In this document: positions 9,220-17,402 of the stretch, piece by piece
Layout of the letters: each line of letters opens with the position of its first letter
Position numbering within the stretch: position 1 is the first letter of the stretch
Assembly: GCF_023206215.1 (NCBI RefSeq)
Contig: NZ_CP065800.1
Span: 3,410,001-3,474,000, forward strand
Direction of reading: 5' to 3'
DNA: 64,000 nt
Source: Butyrivibrio fibrisolvens
Lineage (GTDB): Bacteria; Bacillota; Clostridia; Lachnospirales; Lachnospiraceae
Notes under the pieces: generated by a model
Database searches by the model: none
The model's input: only the letters and a program-made list of their open reading frames with translations
What the model was told of the DNA's origin: nothing
Translations under genes and position numbers: made by a program

Positions 9220-9377
9220 GGAAGTGTTAATAAAATACTTCTGACTCCCCCAATAAAACTTTTTTCATACCGGGTCGTTCGGTTCCCCGCCGAGCGGCCC
9301 CTCCTCCCAAAAGAACAGCCGAAAGGCTTTTATTTTTTGCTTAATAGATTCCGGAGCCGAAAGGCTCTCTTTTTTTT
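9220..9377 (+). ncRNA. Candidate C-rich trans-acting small RNA
   Basis: Inferred transcript in the 783-base gap between glgA and flavodoxin. From 5' to 3': an 8-bp hairpin GAAGTGTT/AATACTTC (9221-9241), an unpaired CTGACTCCCCC, a hairpin CGTTCGG/CCGAGCG with TTCCCCG loop, an unpaired CCCCTCCTCCC that is complementary to Shine-Dalgarno sequences, then two tandem GNRA-loop terminators (AGCCgaaaGGCT + T run, 9317-9338; GAGCCgaaaGGCTC + T8, 9354-9377). Plus-strand terminators with no plus-strand gene before them are the main argument. C-rich loops resemble known Gram-positive regulatory RNAs in style only; no family is recognised. Confidence 0.5.
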
Positions 9378-9456
9378 GCCCCAAAATCATACAAAGGGTA
9401 TTCGTCATCACTAAAGCCAGGCAGCACAAACAAGTGCGCACTGTCCTATGTACGCA

Positions 9457-9491
9457 AAAGACCGCGCAGGATACTCTCCTACACGGCCTTT
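9457..9491 (-). terminator. Probable terminator after the flavodoxin gene
   Basis: Minus strand: a 12-bp stem GGCCGTGTAGGA/TCCTGCGCGGTC with 5-base loop, followed by a short TTTT. About 75 bases past the flavodoxin stop. The rest of 8863-9566 is AT-rich with nothing else supported. Confidence 0.5.
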
Positions 9492-9566
9492 CGTGTTGGT
9501 TAAAAACAAGTTACATGAAGTCGCGCTTCGCTAAAAGGAAGGGGCTTCTTCGAACGAACATAACAA

Positions 9567-9989
9567 TTATGCAAGTAAAGCTCCAAGGTTCTTGCAAGAT
9601 GAGATAGCTTCATCGTCAGGAGCATTGTTTGCAAGAACGCTGTCTGTTACAAGGTTAGCACCTGTAGCCTTAACATCTGCTTCCCAGAGGCGCATCCACT
9701 CGCCGTCTCCCCATCCGTATGATCCGAACAGGCCGATCTTTTTGCCTGAAAGAGCACTCTTAACGCTTTCATACATAGGCTCAAATTCGCTCTCTTCAAG
9801 CTGCTCTGCGCCCATTGCAGGACAGCCAAATGCTATTGCATCATATGCTGAAACATCATCCTTAGTAAACTGACCTGCAGGGATGATATTAACCTCTGCT
9901 CCGCTGCCTGTGGCACCATCTGAAACAGCCTGTGCCATAGCTGCTGTATTACCTGTTCCGCTCCAATAAACTACTGCTACTTTTGACAT
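9567..9989 (-). CDS. Flavodoxin
   Basis: 140-residue short-chain flavodoxin, an FMN electron carrier that can replace ferredoxin under iron limitation. The FMN phosphate loop is WSGTGNTAAMA at residues 9-19; the isoalloxazine-contact loops correspond to GCPAMGAEQ and SYGWGDGEWM. AAAGGAGA precedes ATG 9989. It follows the DUF3793 gene on the same strand with 89 bases between, containing a 9-bp inverted repeat (10041-10067), so the two are probably co-regulated. The tandem palindromes at 10704-10731 lie upstream of the pair. Confidence 0.93.
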   Translation of the reverse strand: MSKVAVVYWSGTGNTAAMAQAVSDGATGSGAEVNIIPAGQFTKDDVSAYDAIAFGCPAMGAEQLEESEFEPMYESVKSALSGKKIGLFGSYGWGDGEWMRLWEADVKATGANLVTDSVLANNAPDDEAISSCKNLGALLA

Positions 9990-10040
9990 AACCCTATGTC
10001 TCCTTTCATTATTAGGTAAATTTGATTTGACTTATCTTTA

Positions 10041-10067
10041 GAAATTCACGCCCATTATGTGAATTTC
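10041..10067 (-). other. Inverted repeat between DUF3793 and flavodoxin genes
   Basis: GAAATTCAC and GTGAATTTC form a 9-bp stem with a 9-base loop. No T run follows, so it may be an mRNA processing or stability hairpin rather than a terminator. Confidence 0.6.
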
Positions 10068-10078
10068 AAGAGAAATTT

Positions 10079-10636
10079 TTATATCTTAACTGCGAGTTTG
10101 GAGAGCTTAGTCCCCCTCTTCCATTCTCTGCAATAGATATCTGTACATTTGTTAAAAGAGTCAAACATCTTCCTGGCAGCCTGCTCGTCGCCATAAACCT
10201 TCCAGGTTCCGACACATTTGCAGCCATCAGGATCTTCCATGAATCCCTTAACATCTTCCGGAGGATAACTTAGAAAAAGACCTATCTCATGAGGAAAAAA
10301 TTCGCTGGACTTGCAGCTTCGAAGCCTTCTGATCAGTTCCATCATGCAAGATGAATAGTCGCATCTTGAGTACCCCGCTGCGTCCAGGATCTCCCAGGCC
10401 CTTTTGTCACTTAGATCTCTTTGAAGAAAAGAAGGTCTGAACATATATACAAGAACTCTTCCCTTGTGAAATCTAAGAGGGTACAGGCATATTCCCTTGG
10501 GAACCAGCTCATCATTTAGTACTCGTAGTTCATCCATGGTCTTTTGTCTGGACTCATATGGACAGGACATAAGATTCCCAGTCTTAAGCCCCGCAAGCGT
10601 AGGTGCCCCATAGTAGACAACTTCTTCTTCAGACAT
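10079..10636 (-). CDS. DUF3793 family protein
   Basis: 185-residue protein of the DUF3793 family of Clostridia, function unknown. Recognisable stretches are APTLAGLKTGNLMSCPY near the start and GRVLVYMFRP, then FPHEIGLFLSYPPEDVKGFM and the C-terminal CVGTWKVYGDEQAARKMF. AAGGAGGAGAG lies just before ATG 10636. No signal peptide or membrane segment. These proteins commonly sit beside flavodoxin genes, as here, which suggests a role in metal or redox homeostasis; that is inference. Confidence 0.88.
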   Translation of the reverse strand: MSEEEVVYYGAPTLAGLKTGNLMSCPYESRQKTMDELRVLNDELVPKGICLYPLRFHKGRVLVYMFRPSFLQRDLSDKRAWEILDAAGYSRCDYSSCMMELIRRLRSCKSSEFFPHEIGLFLSYPPEDVKGFMEDPDGCKCVGTWKVYGDEQAARKMFDSFNKCTDIYCREWKRGTKLSKLAVKI

Positions 10637-10703
10637 CTCTCCTCCTTATGTCATACGCCAGCCTATACTTTTAGTATATTGGGTCCTATCCCCTTTTTCT
10701 GCG

Positions 10704-10731
10704 TTAGCGACTGCTAATTAGCATTTGCTAA
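10704..10731. promoter_or_regulatory. Two adjacent 14-bp TTAGC-N4-GCTAA palindromes
   Basis: TTAGCGACTGCTAA (10704-10717) is followed immediately by TTAGCATTTGCTAA (10718-10731), about 70-95 bases upstream of the DUF3793 start. A third copy, TTAGCAACTGCTAA, lies at 49212-49225. The shape resembles operators of DtxR/IdeR-like metal regulators, which would fit iron-dependent control of flavodoxin; the regulator is not in the window. Confidence 0.55.
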
Positions 10732-10742
10732 CATATGGCGTA

Positions 10743-10778
10743 AAATGACGGCCGGAATGATAATATTCCGACCGTCTT
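10743..10778 (-). terminator. Rho-independent terminator after rho
   Basis: Minus strand GACGG(T/C)CGGAAT stem with short loop, followed by ATTTTA; located about 90 bases past the rho stop codon. Confidence 0.6.
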
Positions 10779-10865
10779 TACAATACATCATTTTGAGAAT
10801 GATTGTCAAGTTCATTTAGGTTTTAAAACTGTAAATATATAAAATCTCATGAATCCCAGATCTTA

Positions 10866-12521
10866 TTACAGCATCTGCCTCTGGATCATCCTGACAAACT
10901 CGTGATTATTACGCGTATGTGAGAAGAGGTTGATGACCTGATCTACAGCATTATCCGCCTTAAGTCCATTGAAGCCCTTACGCATATGATTAACTGCTTC
11001 AAGTTCATCAGGCATAAGCAGAAGGTCTTCTCTTCTTGTAGAAGATTTCGGAATATTGATAGCAGGGAATATCCTTCTTTCCTGAAGTTTCCTGTCAAGG
11101 ATCATCTCCATGTTACCTGTTCCCTTGAACTCTTCATATACTACATCATCCATCTTGGATCCGGTCTCTATAAGAGCTGTTGCAAGGATAGTAAGGCTTC
11201 CGCCCTCTCTCATATTTCTGGCTGCGCCAAAGAATCTCTTTGGCATATGAAGAGCTGCCGGATCAAGACCACCTGACAGAGTACGACCTGACGGCGGCAC
11301 TACCTGATTGTAGGCTCTTGTAAGTCTTGTTATGGAGTCTATTAAGATCATAACATCTTTCTTGTGCTCTACAAGCCTTCTTGCACGCTCTATTGTCATC
11401 TCAGCAACCCTTGTATGATGCTCAGGAAGCTCATCAAATGTAGAATAGATAACTTCTGCGTTTTCACCCGTTATAGATTCCTTGATATCTGTAACTTCCT
11501 CAGGACGCTCATCTATCAAAAGAATAATAAGATGGATTTTAGGATAGTTTTTCTGGATAGACTTGGCTACGTCTTTTAACAAAGTTGTCTTACCGGCTTT
11601 AGGAGGAGATACTATCATACCACGCTGACCCTTACCGATAGGACATATAAGATCCATGATACGCATGGCGATACTACCGCCTTCACGCTCAAGATTAAGC
11701 TTCTCATTAGGGAAAATAGGTGTCATCTTTTGGAAGCTGGTCCTGGTAGCTGCCATCTCCGGAAGATATCCGTTAACAAGGCTTAGTTTGATCAAGGCTC
11801 CAAACTTATCATTGCCGGACTTCTCTCTTGCGATTCCTTCAAGGATATCACCTGTACGAAGTCCAAGTTTTCTAATGATAGCCGGTGCTACATATACATC
11901 ATTTTCACCGGGGAGGTAATTCTCACATCTGATAAATCCGAATCCGTCAGGCATTACTTCAAGTATACCTGATGCAGGAACGCCGCTTACTTCCTGCTGC
12001 GTAGCCAGCTCTTCAGAAGGCTTATCTACAGGCTTATCTATAGGCTTATCAGAAGTTTTATCTACTGTATTATCTTTTCTATCTGTTTTGGATTCAGGTC
12101 TTGATTCCTGCCTTGCATCCTTAATAAATGTCTTCTTATTATCATGCCTTATATCATGTTTATTATCATGTCTTCTGTCACGACCATCGCCGTGTGCATG
12201 CCCTGCAGAAGCTCCCTGAGGCTTTGCAGGCGCTGCCCCGCTATCAGAAGAGGCATTATCTGATGCTCCCTTATCCGAAGATGGCTTGACAGCATCCCCA
12301 TTATCAGACAACGTATTATCTGATACCTTCTTATCTGAAACATCCCGAGCCACAGATGCGCCAGATACAGCCTTGTTCCCAGTCTTAAGTTCCTTCTCAT
12401 CAAGCTCTACCATAGCATCGATGATCTCAGATTTCTTAAGCGTAGTTACAGACTTGATCCCGCGTATCTTGGCCAGTGCGCGCAAATCTGACAATTTCAG
12501 AGTTTCATATCGCTCTCTCAT
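10866..12521 (-). CDS. rho: Transcription termination factor Rho with long disordered insertion
   Basis: Hexameric RNA-dependent ATPase ending transcription. 551 residues, over 100 longer than E. coli Rho. N-terminal helical Rho_N ([24 protein letters not shown]), then about residues 50-170 of low-complexity Asp/Ser/Lys/His-rich sequence, then the RNA-binding cold-shock domain ([15 protein letters not shown]) and the ATPase core with P-loop ([13 protein letters not shown]), Walker B ([13 protein letters not shown]) and the Q/R-loop region. The inserted region has NKHD/RHDNK and DKP repeats. Such insertions occur in Rho of other Clostridia and Actinobacteria and may enhance RNA binding. AAAGGAGATTT precedes ATG 12521. 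Confidence 0.97.
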   Translation of the reverse strand: MRERYETLKLSDLRALAKIRGIKSVTTLKKSEIIDAMVELDEKELKTGNKAVSGASVARDVSDKKVSDNTLSDNGDAVKPSSDKGASDNASSDSGAAPAKPQGASAGHAHGDGRDRRHDNKHDIRHDNKKTFIKDARQESRPESKTDRKDNTVDKTSDKPIDKPVDKPSEELATQQEVSGVPASGILEVMPDGFGFIRCENYLPGENDVYVAPAIIRKLGLRTGDILEGIAREKSGNDKFGALIKLSLVNGYLPEMAATRTSFQKMTPIFPNEKLNLEREGGSIAMRIMDLICPIGKGQRGMIVSPPKAGKTTLLKDVAKSIQKNYPKIHLIILLIDERPEEVTDIKESITGENAEVIYSTFDELPEHHTRVAEMTIERARRLVEHKKDVMILIDSITRLTRAYNQVVPPSGRTLSGGLDPAALHMPKRFFGAARNMREGGSLTILATALIETGSKMDDVVYEEFKGTGNMEMILDRKLQERRIFPAINIPKSSTRREDLLLMPDELEAVNHMRKGFNGLKADNAVDQVINLFSHTRNNHEFVRMIQRQML

Positions 12522-12993
12522 AAATCTCCTTTTCCGTTTTTGATTAAGATTATTAGTCTGGATTTAATTCATGAAATATTTATATGAAAAAAAGTCTTCT
12601 CATGCTAATGATCTGTGGAATTCTAAAGTAAATGATTCTAGAAAAGCTCGATATACCTTGACTTTACGGCTAAAATCGATTGTTTTTAACAAAAAACACA
12701 CATTTATCCAAATTTATTATCGGAATATAAGCAGGATTCATTAGTTTTTTCTCTTTGGGAATAAACACAGAATAAAATACCGTCTAAGCGCATATATAGC
12801 GCTTCATCATCACAAGGATCAATGATCAGCCCAAGATGTTGACGTTATTACATTTATTATGATATCACAATGCGTTCACAATGTGGATATAGAATATTAA
12901 TTTTTTAGGTTCACCCTCACTTTAACGGGCCACCATCCCTGCAAAGACTTTGGAGATGTAGCCCTATCCAAGTGGGAAGTTCAAAAACTATAT
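12522..12993. other. Intergenic region between rho and truA
   Basis: 472 bases without a credible gene. Contains the rho leader, a small AAGCGC/GCGCTT hairpin near 12787-12805 and, at 12937-12957, a 21-base stretch that differs at only two positions from the outer arm of the long palindrome at 23335-23620. Confidence 0.6.
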
Positions 12994-13833
12994 TTAATAA
13001 TCAACTTCCATAAGGCACAATCCCTGCGCCTTGGCAGTAGGACCGGCAAGCTTTCTGTCCTTGGCTTCAAGAACTTCTCCGACCCTCTCTGGAGTCATCC
13101 TTCCAAAACCAACTTCAAGAAGAGTTCCTGACAAGATCCTCACCATATTCTGAAGGAATCCGTTACCATGAAAATACATCCTGATATATGGTCCTTCCTT
13201 CTCTATCTCAATAGAATCGACACATCTTACAGTAGATTTCCTCATACGAGGATTAGCACAAAAGCTCTTAAAATCATGAGTTCCTATAAGATATTCTGCT
13301 GCCTGTCTCATAGCCCTTACATCAGGCTCCTGATCCAGAACATTCACATATTTACGATCAAAAACAGGTTTACTGTCCCCGTAGTAACAGGTATATCTGT
13401 AAGTCTTACCAAGAGCATTGTATCTTGCATGAAACCTTTCAGATGCATCTTTTAAATCTTCAATAGCAATATCATCCGGAAGATATCTATTAAGATAGCT
13501 CTGAATATCTGCTGATGTCATATCCGTATCAAGATGAACATTGGCAACCTGGCCTATGGCATGAACACCTGCATCTGTACGACCGGAAGCTATGACTTTA
13601 ACAGGCATGCTATTATCGTTATTATCCGCGGCATCTTCACCTGAGATCTTGCCAAGAGTTTTGAGAGAAGTTTTTTCGCTCGTTAAAGCACCTTTACCCA
13701 TCTCATCTTCAAGCATCCTTCTAAGGACAGTCTCTATCTTACCTTCAATAGTCATCTCTACACCGGGCTGAGATTCCCATCCCTGAAATCTCGTACCGTC
13801 GTATCTTATTTTCATTTTAAAATTTCTTTTCAT
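12994..13833 (-). CDS. truA: tRNA pseudouridine synthase A
   Basis: Converts uridines 38-40 of tRNA anticodon arms to pseudouridine. 279 residues. The catalytic motif GRTDAGVHA (Asp near residue 79) is intact, as are FHARYNALGKTYRYTCYYG and the C-terminal NGFLQNMVRILSGTLLEVG. About 25 extra polar residues (TSEKTSLKTLGKISGEDAADNNDN region, residues 50-73) separate the first strands, longer than usual. ATG 13833 has only a weak GGGAAG site; the in-frame ATG at 13815 is an alternative. Monocistronic. Confidence 0.95.
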   Translation of the reverse strand: MKRNFKMKIRYDGTRFQGWESQPGVEMTIEGKIETVLRRMLEDEMGKGALTSEKTSLKTLGKISGEDAADNNDNSMPVKVIASGRTDAGVHAIGQVANVHLDTDMTSADIQSYLNRYLPDDIAIEDLKDASERFHARYNALGKTYRYTCYYGDSKPVFDRKYVNVLDQEPDVRAMRQAAEYLIGTHDFKSFCANPRMRKSTVRCVDSIEIEKEGPYIRMYFHGNGFLQNMVRILSGTLLEVGFGRMTPERVGEVLEAKDRKLAGPTAKAQGLCLMEVDY

Positions 13834-13941
13834 ATAGTTCTTCCCTGTTCTATTTTGTATTTGGCATTCTTAATTGTATTAGGTATTCTTAAGTCTATTT
13901 CGGAATCTGATCATATGAATCCATCATCCTTAGCAACAAAC

Positions 13942-15143
13942 TCATTCCACAAGGCTCATGCCGCTATCATAGCATCTGTCATGCAATGCATCGTAGAGCC
14001 ACTTCTCCATGGATACGCCCTCAGCATTTGGAAGATGGAAGTTAAGGTTTCTGATGTTAGTATGGATCGTTCCGCCTTTCATCCCGCTCTTCATGACCAT
14101 TTTGTTCTTAAAGTTATTAATATAAAAATGAAATTCAGGATTGATCTGCCTAAGCTGCGTCAGCATCACTTTCAACTGTTCATAGAACTCTGCCTGTATA
14201 TCCTTGTCAGAAGCAAAGATCTTATTGGCTACATCATTGTAATAAGCGCTCAGAAGATAATCATGAGTTGACGACGAATACAGATATCTAAATCTGTCTC
14301 CGTATTTGTTATAAAGTCTTCTATACCAGTCAACTGTTATATTATCAGAAGTAATAGCCTGCCATAGCTCATCCGGAGCCTTCCAGATGTCTCTGGCAGT
14401 ATCCCGCCATCCATCATACAGAAACTGTCCACTATCCGAAAGAACCGTGATATCCTCACACTTTGGATAATAGTCGTCCACGATCTCACCCGCAAGAGCA
14501 GGAACTGCAAAGGCACCTGCACTGTCTCCTGCTATCAGGAGCTTTTTGGGAGTCTTGAAGTATTTTTTTACCATTTCCATAGCACTTCTAAAATTAGTAT
14601 ACCCATGAAAATGGATCACATCATCAACGCCTTCACTATTCTTGAACTCATAATCGTTGTTGCCGACATGTAGATCTCCTGTAGCATAAGTTATGATGAC
14701 CTGTGAGAAATTCTTGAACTTGTTTCTGGGATTTATATCTTCTGTGATGCCGGAACGGATATTCATGATCTGTGTAAAAGGTCTTAGATTGCTCCAGTAA
14801 AAATTGGGTATTCCGGCAGTAATAGTTCCTCCTGAAGAGGGTCTTGCAGCTGTATAGGAATTCCATGCAACTCCCCTCCTGACAGGAAAATAAGAAGGTT
14901 TTTGGGACTACCTTTTTTGATATAAATATAATATTCCGAACCATCTCCTGTAAGTCCCATGGGGATATCGACCCTGTACCAGGTGTTTATAGACGGCTCT
15001 TCATTGTCGCCAAGTTTTGCTACTCCCAGATGAGTATTGGCGATCATATCACTTACACTATTCTCAAAATAGTCACCAACGCGGTAGGCAAAAGCCAGTC
15101 CGCGTTTTAGATTATCACTGTTAGTCTGTTGTTTTTGTGGCAT
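13942..15143 (-). pseudogene. Pectinacetylesterase-like serine hydrolase, frameshifted
   Basis: Two overlapping frames make one protein of about 400 residues. The first (15143 to about 14874) ends its homologous part at NLLIFLSGG; the second continues with VAWNSYTAARPSSGG and includes the nucleophile elbow AGDSAGAFAVP. Adding one G to the run of four at 14873-14876 (minus strand AGGAGGGGAG) joins them as LSGGGVAWN, the expected sequence of this fold. So one base is missing, either as a real mutation or a sequencing undercall. Likely role is deacetylation of an acetylated polysaccharide or alcohol ester. It is the third gene after an acyltransferase and a DUF6320 protein and takes its GAGG site from a 95-bp repeat copy. 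Confidence 0.72.
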
Positions 15144-15147
15144 TTTC

Positions 15148-15240
15148 TAACCTCATGTCGTGAGCGAAGCGAGCGACTAATGGTTCAAATTGATGGAGCT
15201 CGCTACATCAATTTGGGTTTTAAAGTGGAACACTTTCAGG
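15148..15240 (-). repeat. 95-bp intercistronic palindromic repeat, copy A1
   Basis: Read toward the esterase gene (minus strand) it starts with a GAAAGTG/CACTTT hairpin, continues AAATTGATG...CATCAATTTG and CTCGCTTCGCTC, and ends CGACATGAGGTTA; the terminal GAGG lies 7 bases before the esterase ATG. Same family as 24681-24778, 40292-40386 and 40387-40481. Confidence 0.9.
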
Positions 15241-15242
15241 CC

Positions 15243-15281
15243 TAACCTCATGTCGCGAGTAAAACGAGCGGCTAATGGTTT
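15243..15281 (-). repeat. 95-bp repeat, partial copy A2
   Basis: Only the terminal third (ATGAGGTTA end plus the GCGAGTAAAACGAGC arm) is present, directly after the DUF6320 stop codon at 15284 and next to copy A1. Confidence 0.8.
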
Positions 15282-15283
15282 CC

Positions 15284-15955
15284 TTACATATTCCAGAATT
15301 TGGCAGACGCATTCTTAAGGTCTCTGAACCTGAACAGAATGATTGCTGCAGCAAGTATCAGATATAGTGCAACACATATTACCGCAGGCCACATGAATAT
15401 ATTGGTCTCACGGATTATCGGTATGAGCTGGATCATAGCTACAACAAAGTCAAAAATAAGATAATTGACATAGTCTTCCAGATGGGCTCTTGTCACAATT
15501 CCTATCAGTATAGTAAAACACAAAAGTGCTATAAGAGTCATAGGTATCGTCCATGCTATATCCCAGCCGCGGTTTCCAAAAACGCGGTCCGTACAATAGG
15601 ATATAAGCATCACCGCATAGGCTTCGAAAGTTACAAGCTTTAGTATATTGCCCCTGAGCATGATAGCTACTACCATATCAACCCATACTACAAAACTAGC
15701 AGTTATGACTACTCCCGGCCATGAAGAATCAGTATTGCCGATCTGATGAACCAGGATGAATCTTGCAGACAGCATTATGATAACGACTACTGCCAGAATA
15801 AATGTCAGTATTTTAAGAAGTGATACTCTTGAAACTCTTTTCTTAAGAACAGGATATGCAGGTGCCTCAGGTGTTCCTGTAAGGCGTCCCTGGCATAAGG
15901 GGCACTCTGTCTTATATCCTCTAACTTTGACTTTACATTTAGGACAGTATTGCAT
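15284..15955 (-). CDS. DUF6320 family zinc-ribbon membrane protein
   Basis: 223 residues. An N-terminal zinc ribbon (CPKCKVKVRGYKTECPLCQG, four Cys) is followed by about six hydrophobic segments between residues 45 and 210, beginning LLKILTFILAVVVIIM. Function unknown; family members typically sit next to the acyltransferase found here. ATG 15955 overlaps the acyltransferase stop in TGATG, so translation is probably coupled. It may supply membrane anchoring or a regulatory partner for the acyltransferase; that is inference. Confidence 0.8.
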   Translation of the reverse strand: MQYCPKCKVKVRGYKTECPLCQGRLTGTPEAPAYPVLKKRVSRVSLLKILTFILAVVVIIMLSARFILVHQIGNTDSSWPGVVITASFVVWVDMVVAIMLRGNILKLVTFEAYAVMLISYCTDRVFGNRGWDIAWTIPMTLIALLCFTILIGIVTRAHLEDYVNYLIFDFVVAMIQLIPIIRETNIFMWPAVICVALYLILAAAIILFRFRDLKNASAKFWNM

Positions 15956-17322
15956 CAGACAGGTTCTCCTTCCATATCACCGTTTTCTTCTTCCGGTTTT
16001 TCAAACTTTACTTCTCTCTCCTGATTCTTCTCCCAGATCAGGACTGTATCAATATCCACATTGTGATCAGAGCTTGTGACTTCTACGTCTATTCCCATTT
16101 TTACAAGTCTTCTGAAGAAATGGAGCATGATCTCATGGGTTGTATATGCGCTGACTTCACCAAAGACCATCTTGTCCTTGAAGCTGGATACGCATATCTG
16201 TTCTGATATAGCAGTCATGAAGCATGAGAATCTGTCAATGTAGACCCCAACTTCCGGCGGCATGTCAATGTTACCAAGATTGGACATGGTACTTGTCACG
16301 CCCTTCTTGGCAACTCTGTTGATACCCTGAACAGTAAAATTCTTAATAAAAAGAGGGACAACTTTAACAGCTATATTGTGCTCTAAAGCTGCATATGAGT
16401 TCATGGTCATTGTGATCTTGTCTTTGGACAGCTGATCTGCAAATGACTGCTTGACATATTCTATGATCTCAGGAAGTTCCTCACCCTGCTTATACAGATC
16501 GTATACTATTGTGATAGTACCGTAGAAATTACGGGTTGTCTCTGACGGGAAATACTGCCTTAGGTTAACAGGTACGCTTACAACTATGGGCTTTTTCCTG
16601 TCGCGTACACTCATCTCATCAATAACAGCTGCTATATAAACAGATGTAGCCATGATACCTACTGAGGTATTGTACTCTTTTGCAAGCTTCTTGAACTGTG
16701 ATACAGATACGCAGCCTTCTATGAGATGGGGCTGTCTGTCAGGGTCCGGATCACCCTTAAGAGAATATGCTCTCTTACTTGAAAGGGATTTGAGCTGCTT
16801 AAGTCCTACTGACCTTTGATAGAAGTGACGGAAGGCATCATCATCCTTCTCTTCCTTGGAAGATGTCTCTTCATTCCAGTCTGAAAGGTTAAGATTATAC
16901 CTTTTGGATACATATACTGTAACCAGTTTTCTAAAGAAAATAAGCGCTCCTGTTCCATCCGCAAGGACATGGAACATCTCAAGATTGATACGATTCCTGT
17001 AATAAAATACTCTGTAAAGAAGTGTCTTTCTACCGGGGAAATAGATCTGTGAACATGGTGGAAGGTTCTCTTCCTCAACAAAAGGATGCAGATTATCACG
17101 GTGTTCGAGATAATACCAGAATAGTCCTTTTCTCAAAACACTGTTAAAATATGGGAACTCCTCTATTACTTCGTCAAGGGCTTCCTGCAGGATAGCAGGA
17201 TTGACCAAGTCCTTAAGTTCGCAGCTTATTCTGAATACTCTTGTGTTGGCTCCCTGAACTGTTGACGGGATGATCTTGGCCGCATTGTCCAGCTGATACC
17301 ATTTTCTATTTGTCTGTGCCAT
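15955..17322 (-). CDS. Condensation-domain-like acyltransferase (alcohol acetyltransferase group)
   Basis: About 455 residues with the chloramphenicol-acetyltransferase/condensation-domain fold: the core motif HVLADGTGA near residue 145 matches HHxxxDG (first His replaced), and MSNLGNIDMPPEVG is the DFGWG-like C-terminal region. Related proteins (PapA, WES, alcohol acetyltransferase) transfer acyl groups to alcohols. ATG 17322 has GAGG at good spacing; upstream in-frame ATG 17337 and TTG 17343 lack a site. First gene of the acyltransferase - DUF6320 - esterase set, which may add and remove ester groups on the same compound (inference). Confidence 0.75.
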   Translation of the reverse strand: MAQTNRKWYQLDNAAKIIPSTVQGANTRVFRISCELKDLVNPAILQEALDEVIEEFPYFNSVLRKGLFWYYLEHRDNLHPFVEEENLPPCSQIYFPGRKTLLYRVFYYRNRINLEMFHVLADGTGALIFFRKLVTVYVSKRYNLNLSDWNEETSSKEEKDDDAFRHFYQRSVGLKQLKSLSSKRAYSLKGDPDPDRQPHLIEGCVSVSQFKKLAKEYNTSVGIMATSVYIAAVIDEMSVRDRKKPIVVSVPVNLRQYFPSETTRNFYGTITIVYDLYKQGEELPEIIEYVKQSFADQLSKDKITMTMNSYAALEHNIAVKVVPLFIKNFTVQGINRVAKKGVTSTMSNLGNIDMPPEVGVYIDRFSCFMTAISEQICVSSFKDKMVFGEVSAYTTHEIMLHFFRRLVKMGIDVEVTSSDHNVDIDTVLIWEKNQEREVKFEKPEEENGDMEGEPV

Positions 17323-17402
17323 GTGTGCCTCGTACATCGGCAATAACTGCCGTTATTATTTATCATTTGGGTCTGGTCTTGTTTTAGACCAGGGGCTAAT
17401 CT

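Noticed and set aside
9187..9414. 75-codon plus-strand ORF before flavodoxin
   Set aside because: Runs through two terminators and the C-rich segments; no ribosome binding site; the RNA explanation fits better.
14648..14944. Separate 98-codon gene in the esterase region
   Set aside because: Third-frame shadow; the esterase fragments explain the coding signal.
15148..15281. CRISPR array
   Set aside because: Repeat units are 95 bp, palindromic throughout and without spacers.
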